The notes beneath the pieces were generated by a model. That model saw only the letters and a program-made list of their open reading frames with translations. It did not search any database and was not told where the DNA came from. Below are positions 58,191 through 64,000 of a DNA stretch of 64,000 nucleotides, in pieces; within the stretch, counting starts at the first letter, position 1, and every line of letters begins with the position of its first letter. Both the position numbers and the translations under genes were made by a program. The stretch comes from Batkoa obscura (lineage: Eukaryota > Entomophthoromycota > Entomophthoromycetes > Entomophthorales > Batkoaceae), in contig JASVEC010000004.1 in NCBI GenBank assembly GCA_030770535.1, forward strand, positions 1,364,001-1,428,000, read 5' to 3'.

Positions 58191-58660
58191 AATTGACACA
58201 ATAACTCAAATGAAAAATAAATAGTAACAACTTATTTGGCTTTTTTTTCGTATGCTAATTATTATAAAAATCAGAATAAACTTATCTGCCTTAAACCTTT
58301 AATGTAGCTATTTTTGATTTATATCATATACGCTTCTTCTATTAAAAAAATTGATTTTGTTTAGATTAGTAAGTATTTAAAGACTAATTCAATTATTGGA
58401 AAATTTAAAATTGTAAAACAAACAATTATTCGTAGTATAAAAATTAATCAAAATTATGTTTATTTTATGAAAGTATAAAAATTAAAAATTATTTTTTAAA
58501 AAAATAAAATAAAATTCATTAATCATTTCAAAAAAAAAATGAAAACATTGGATCAATTTTAATTTGAATAATAATTATGCATAACTTCAAGAATCCCCAA
58601 AAAAACCGAAATTTCTCATTTTAAAAGTTTGACTTTTATATATATATAAAATAATCAAAA
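58191..58660. other. Upstream region of NOP9
   Basis: AT-rich, with poly-A runs. No element is seen apart from a TATATATATAAA stretch near 58638-58650, 10-20 bp before the start, too close to act as a TATA box. Confidence 0.5.
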
Positions 58661-61600
58661 ATGCCTAGAGATAAAAATAGAAGGCCCAGACGTAGACCAA
58701 AGACTCAAGAGGAGGAAGAGAATAACCAAATCAACGAAATCAAACCGGAGGAAATTGAGCAAACGATTGATAATCAAGATAATCAAATAGGAGACGATAA
58801 CTATGAAGCAGAAGAACGATTTAATGGCGGTAGACCATCTTATATTGATCCAGCATCATTTGGTCAAGTAGAACCTGAAGTTCAACATTATTTTAAAAAT
58901 TTAGAAAAAGTTATCGATGATAAAGATAATGTGCCAGAAGGTAAGAGAGTAGATTATTTTTTATAAGAACAGTATTAAAATTTGTTTTAGATTTAGATCT
59001 TATGATTGAAAGTGCTTTTAGTGAAATTAAAAATAAAGAATATCAGTTGTTTGTTGATCATGAATGTTCAAGGGTTTTAGAAAAAATCCTTTGTTTAGCC
59101 CCAACTTATAGAATTATTCAATTATTGAATGTTTTAAATCAGAAGTAAAAAAATTTATTTGCCAATAATTATATACTAATATAGTTTAGACTTCTCACTT
59201 GTTTAACTCATCGATTTGCCTCCCATGTATGCCAAACATTAATTATTTTATCTTCAGAAATTTTAGATAGAGAAGTAAGTTTTTGTTTACTTTTGATTGA
59301 AAATGAGTATTAATAAAAAAAACAGTGTAAAGGACAACCTGTAAAAATACCTGAAGATTTAAAAGAGGAGATAGGTGAATTACCAACTATGGAAGAATTG
59401 TTTATTTCAATAGCCAATGTAAGTTTTGTGTGTAAAGAAGAATTTATTTTTTATTTAATTTAAATAGAACCTTTCTGGTCGTTGGTCCGATCTAATTTTT
59501 GATACCTTTGCTTCCCATGTACTTCGAGTAGTACTTCAAGTATTCCATGGCTCACCAATTGAGGATGCCAACTCCCATAAATCCGTAGTTAAAAGTAAAA
59601 GTTCCAAAAAATATATGGAAGCTAAAAGTGGTGGGAATTTTATAGTAAATTTATATCATCACTTTAACCTATTTAGTTTATATTAATATATTTATAGGCA
59701 CCAAAATTAGAAGGAAATAGACAAGTACCAGATTCTTTTAAAGAATTATTAAAAAATGTAACTACTGAATTAATTGTTGATGTATCAGAAACTGTATTAA
59801 GAACTACTGTTTTTCATACAACAGCTAGTCCAGTTATTCAATTATTATTACAAATTCAATCTAAAAAAGATGGACCTGAAAGTGTGGATGCTTATGTTAA
59901 TACTTTATTACATGATATTCCTACTGAAGAAGGTAAGCTATTTTGATTATTATTTTGTATATAGAATATATACTAATTTTTTGTTAGATATTATAAATCA
60001 AGGGGATAAAGTAAAAAATCCGTATGTACTTGCTATTATTAAAGATAATGTAGGATCCCATTTATTTGAAAAAATAGTACAAGTAAGCATTGTTTATCTA
60101 AATTATTATTCAATATTAGATGCTAAATTAATTAACAATTAGGTCATTTCGAATTCGATGTATAATCGAATTTATCAATTATACTTCCGTAATAAAATGG
60201 TAGATCTAAGTTTACACGGTACAGGAAATTTTGTTATTCAAAGTTTGATTTCAAATGCTAGAAGTGAAGCTCAATTACAATCTATGATTGATGAAGTTGT
60301 TCCTTCTTTTGAAAGGCTTTTGAGTAAGTTTGGATTTTTTATTAATGAATATATGTTTTTTATAAGGTTTTTAAATAGAGATTGGTCGTCCAGGTGTAGT
60401 TAGAAGTGTTGTCGATGCTTGTCTTAATTTAAATGCTTGCTATAAGGAAGCTGTTAAGGTACTTATTTGATTTAATATATAAAGAGTTTAAATTATAAGC
60501 TATGATAATATGTTTAGTCAAATTCAAAATACATCAAACAATTAAACTTTACATTGATTTTTATTTTACTTTAGGGACTTATGTCAGCATTCCATATCAA
60601 TACTCCAACTGAACAAAAGGATCTAATTCATGTTGTATTAAGAATGGAAAGTTATCCAGTAATTTTATTTATTAATATTGTTATTTAATTATTAAATAAT
60701 ATATTATAGACATATAAACAATATGAACATGAAAAAGTCAAATATCATCTTCAAGGATCAACACTATTACAATCTTTGATAAAATATCCAGAACCACATA
60801 ATGGATTAGTTATTAATAGGTAACATAATAATTAATAGTATAAAAATGTAAAGTACTAATATTATTAAATAGTATATTAAGTCAATCTAGTGAAACGTTA
60901 TTAAGCTTATCAAAAGATCAAACAGCTTCATTTATTATTGAAAAGATATTAAAATTAGATAATATCAATCTTAAAGTTAAACGTAGAATATTAAATGCAT
61001 TTGATGGGTCATTTCATTTACTTGCTACTGATAAATTTGCTGGTCGTATTTTAGATGCTTGTTGGGCTATTGCTGATATTAAAGATAAAGTAATTTTACA
61101 ATAATATTAATATTGATATAAACTAATTACTAATAAATATTTAATTTTAATAGGAAAAAATAGCTAGTGAATTAGTACAACACGAAAGTTTGTTAGCAAC
61201 AAATTTCTTTGGAAAATTTGCTTTAAGGAATTGTAAAATTGAAAGTTTTAAATATAAAAAAGACGATTGGATATTACGTGAAGAAGGATTTGATCGTAAA
61301 AAACAAATGTTTAATGAAATATTTGATGAAAAAGATCAATCTTTATTTACAAAGAAAAAATCATTATTAGCTAATAGTCTAAAGCCAAGTGTAGCACATG
61401 AAGATAATAATGAGAATGAGAAGAATGGGGAGAAGGTAATTTTAATTGAATTTTTTTAGTAAAAACGACAATTAATTTGCTATGTTAGAATCTATTAAAT
61501 AATAATAAGGTTTCGGAAATTGATGACTTATTTTCAAAAGTCAAGAAAGAAAATAAAGAGGACGATATAATAAATAAGAACATAGAAATAGAAAAACCAA

Positions 61601-61818
61601 AAAGGAACAAAAAGAATAAAAAGAAAGACAAAGATATGGAAGATATATTAGAAGCTATAACATTCTCCTCTGGTAAAAAGAAGCGTAAGAAAGAAGAAAA
61701 GAAGGATCAGAAAAAAGAAAAGAAGGAGAAAAAAGAAAAAAAAAGCGAGGATAAAGTTAAAAAGGAAGAGAGTAACGGCAATATCTTTTCAGATATAAAT
61801 GAAGATTCAAGAAAATAA
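58661..61818 (+). CDS. NOP9: Nop9-like nucleolar Pumilio-repeat protein, about 14 exons
   Basis: Nop9 binds pre-18S rRNA at ITS1 and delays Nob1 cleavage during 40S assembly. The N-terminus (MPRDKNRRPRRRPKTQEEE) is basic then acidic, followed by SYIDPASFGQVEPEVQHYFK, the typical lead-in to the repeats. Degenerate Puf repeats follow across short exons: VDHECSRVLEKIL, LTHRFASHVCQTLI, WSDLIFDTFASHVLRVVLQV, KDNVGSHLFEKIVQ, SLHGTGNFVIQSLI, LATNFFGKFALRNC. The C-terminal tail (from about 61380) is a Lys/Glu-rich nucleolar-type extension. Exons are 40-250 bp with introns of about 45-70 nt; the first are near 58661-58940, 58991-59144 and 59190-59275. The stop is at 61816. Individual junctions are not all resolved. 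Confidence 0.85.
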
Positions 61819-62311
61819 ATTCAAGAAAGAGAGTATCTAAAAAAAGTATAAATGATTTTGAGACATAATAAGTATTGTAATAATATATAGAGTTTTATCG
61901 TATAATAAAGGTTATACTTTTATAGAGAGTTAGGTTATGAAATAAATATAAATTAACTATTTAGTATTTTTGTTTTTGTTTCTGTTTTATTGGTCTGACT
62001 TGATTTATTTATGCCTTATTTAAATTTTCTATAACTTGAACCATCGAAATGGTCAACTAGGATGATATTTATGTTGAATTCAACTTTCTAGTTGATTTAT
62101 TTGGTAAACTAATATTCTGATTATTATAATAACTTTAATAAGCTATTGTTCAATTATTATATATTTTTATAAATCCCAATTTCAAAGTGATTAAACGCTT
62201 ACTAAAAAAAGACTCAAAAAAAACAAGCTTCAATTTAATTGGTAAAAATTTCGAGCTAATTCAGTTTCACTTGTGATAAGCTAATTTTCAACTTTTTTAT
62301 AATTAACTACA
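61819..62311. other. Intergenic region between NOP9 and the MICOS gene
   Basis: About 500 bp of AT-rich DNA; nothing recognised. Confidence 0.5.
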
Positions 62312-63308
62312 ATGGCCAGCAAATTAATTAGAGTAAATAAACAACTTATAGTATGATACTACATTATACTAACAGCAATAAACTATTTAGAAAGCCTTTA
62401 TTGGAACCTCATTACTTGGAATAGGAAGCTTGGTTAATAAACAAGCTATTTTAAATCAAGGAGAGAAAACTAAAGTAAATAAGATTAAAGTGAACAAAAA
62501 ATAAAAAGAATACTAACATGATAATTTAGCCAAGTATTTATGATGATAGTGTCATTGAGTTAGTTTATCTTGAAGATAAAACTTCAAGACTTGAGCATAA
62601 AATTAAGGAAATTCGTTTAGAAACTAATGAACAAATTTCAGGTTATAAAGTAAATCTTATCATTACTATCTTAGTCTGTTAATTAACTAATTGTTTCTAT
62701 TAAAAAATATAGAATTTTATTCAAAGTTATATTGATAAAATTGTCCATTTTGAACAAAAAAGTGAAAGTGAGCGGTTTATATTTGATTAAAATGAATAAT
62801 TTTTATACTAATTTAATAGAATTCGTCCACTCTTTAGTACCAAAAAATGAAACTTTATTACCCAATTCTTTATATGTCGGTATTGCTACTTTGTATGGTA
62901 GTATTTTAGCTAGAAACAGTAATCACTTTAATTTATCTTTTATTATCTTAGTTAACTAACCAACAATTTTACCGTATAGGATTCTTCCTCCTTCGTTTAG
63001 CTTCCCCCTTAGCTTTTGGTATTTCCTTTTCTTATTTCTTATTACCAGGTACCACTCAAAATATAGCGGATCGATTAGTTGATTTTTATAAAAATAATTC
63101 AGTTAATTTGAACTTCAATGAAATTAGTTCTACTTCAAGTACTACTACTGAACATGCTAAAAGCTATACATCTCCAGAGTTAGATATCAGTAATAAAAAT
63201 GAAAATGCTCCACTTGAACAAACAATTCAAGAAGTTGAAGCTATGTATACTACTCGTGGTAATCCAGGCGTTCGTCCTGTTTTGGAGCGTAAAGAAACTT
63301 CAGAATAA
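62312..63308 (+). CDS. MICOS apolipoprotein-O-like subunit (Mic26/Mic27), about six exons
   Basis: Mic26/27 are inner-membrane MICOS subunits at crista junctions. Exons are near 62312-62332, 62391-62475, 62530-62648, 62712-62771, 62821-62921 and 62980-63308. The family order is clear: KPSIYDDSVIELVYLEDKTS, EHKIKEIRLETNEQ, a helix of about 20 residues, then the conserved LLPNSLYVGIATLYGSILAR and, after an intron, RFFLLRLASPLAFGISFSYF with LLPGTTQNIADRLVDFY. The two hydrophobic stretches are the membrane segments of the apolipoprotein O domain. The tail is Ser/Glu-rich and ends RKETSE. Which of Mic26 or Mic27 it is cannot be decided here. The 3' end converges on ATP4. Confidence 0.8.
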
Positions 63309-63513
63309 ATATAAAAGTTTAATTAATATGTTTTGTTATTGAAAGATGTAATTTTTTATTGTGCTTTAGTTTTATTTTTATTTCATATATTCGAATTTTT
63401 TAAATTTATAAAGAAACAATTAAATAGAGTGGAAAAAAAAGATTAAGATTTTAATATTTTATTTAATGGAACAATTAAGCCAGTTTAATAAACTAGTATA
63501 CCGTTCAATGGAT

Positions 63514-64000
63514 TTATGCTTTAGCAATAAGTTCTAAAGAAAGAAACAATAAATATACAATCATAAATAAAACAATAAAAAAATTTACTTTGAGCATCAG
63601 CAATAGCTTCTTTAAGGAGTTGAGCTTGCTATTAAAAAATTAATACCAAAATAATGATATATCAGATAAAACCACTTACAATTTTTGGATCCTTAATAGA
63701 TTTTTGAACACTTTCTAAGACTTGGGCAGCAACAACTTTTTGCTCTTGTTCACGTACAGCGTTTTCATAACGTACCCAAGAATCAAGAGTAGACTTAATT
63801 TCACTGTTGACTTGAACTTGTTGTTTAAGTTCAAAAATTTTACTTTGCATAGAGGCTAATTCCTATTAATTGAAAATGAAATTATTAATATCCTAATAAA
63901 TATAATTGAAATGTTAAGGGTTACCTTTGACATAGTAAATAAGTCTTTGGTAACTGGTACAATATCAGATAATTGAGTAGCAGATTCAATACGTTCTTTA
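63514..64000 (-). CDS. ATP4: ATP synthase peripheral-stalk subunit b (Atp4), 3' part
   Basis: Subunit b of the F1Fo peripheral stalk, anchored in the inner membrane. Only the C-terminal soluble part is in the window; the gene runs off the right end. Reading from 64000 on the minus strand: IVPVTKDLFTMSK, then ELASMQSKIFELKQQVQVNS, LDSWVRYENAVREQEQK, VLESVQKSIKDPKI, and after further introns QAQLLKEAIADAQKLIAKA and stop. This matches the DSWVRYE and KDLF motifs of fungal Atp4. There are at least four exons here with introns of about 45-60 nt. The long amphipathic helices fit the stalk role. Confidence 0.88.

Overview
This is an AT-rich nuclear window from a fungus, read from the sequence alone. 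The fungal markers are a proteinase K-like secreted subtilisin, a secreted multicopper oxidase, an Erv2-type sulfhydryl oxidase, Nop9, Cwc15 and Dml1. Genes are broken by many short introns (about 30-80 nt) with GT..AG ends and CTAAC/CTRAY branch sites close to the acceptor. Very low GC, dense introns in housekeeping genes, intronless secreted-enzyme genes and a FERRY3 (C12orf4) orthologue point to an early-diverging, zygomycete-grade lineage. Conidiobolus-like Entomophthoromycotina is my guess, but the window cannot prove it.

Layout. 1-1.5 kb: 3' end of a DNA transposon with a DDE-like transposase, abutting a 105-bp MITE. 2.0-5.3 kb: isochorismatase-family hydrolase (minus) and DML1/Misato (plus). 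5.7-12.0 kb: two tandem secreted aminoacylase-1-like M20 peptidases on the minus strand flank a plus-strand subtilisin; together they form an extracellular protein-breakdown locus. 13.2-22.8 kb: accessory block with five minus-strand members of a CCHC zinc-knuckle family plus MITEs. 23.1-29.7 kb: conserved block with VPS24, ERV2, CWC15 and FERRY3. 30.5-32.1 kb: two more family remnants. 34.3-34.9 kb: secreted CAP/SCP protein inside a MITE cluster. 36.5-41.5 kb: ATP1 and SUB2. 43.3-53.3 kb: a duplicated pair of small loci (Cys-containing minus-strand fragment plus Ser-rich ORF) lying on either side of a transposon relic and a laccase-like oxidase. 55.9-58.2 kb: two more family members. 58.7-64.0 kb: NOP9, a MIC26/27-like MICOS subunit and the 3' part of ATP4.

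Themes. One TIR family accounts for most dispersed repeats: 15 MITE copies share their ends with the transposase-bearing element seen at 1-1420 and 46385-47334. The CCHC family has nine copies in the window, three of which look whole; its origin is unknown, and because gag or LINE ORF1 ancestry is possible the broken copies are treated as fossils. The genes for secreted proteins and for the Ser-rich pair have a clear TATA element 35-80 bp upstream of the start, unlike the housekeeping genes.

No tRNA, rRNA or CRISPR array was recognised by eye. Exon coordinates are hand-derived and may be off by a base or two.
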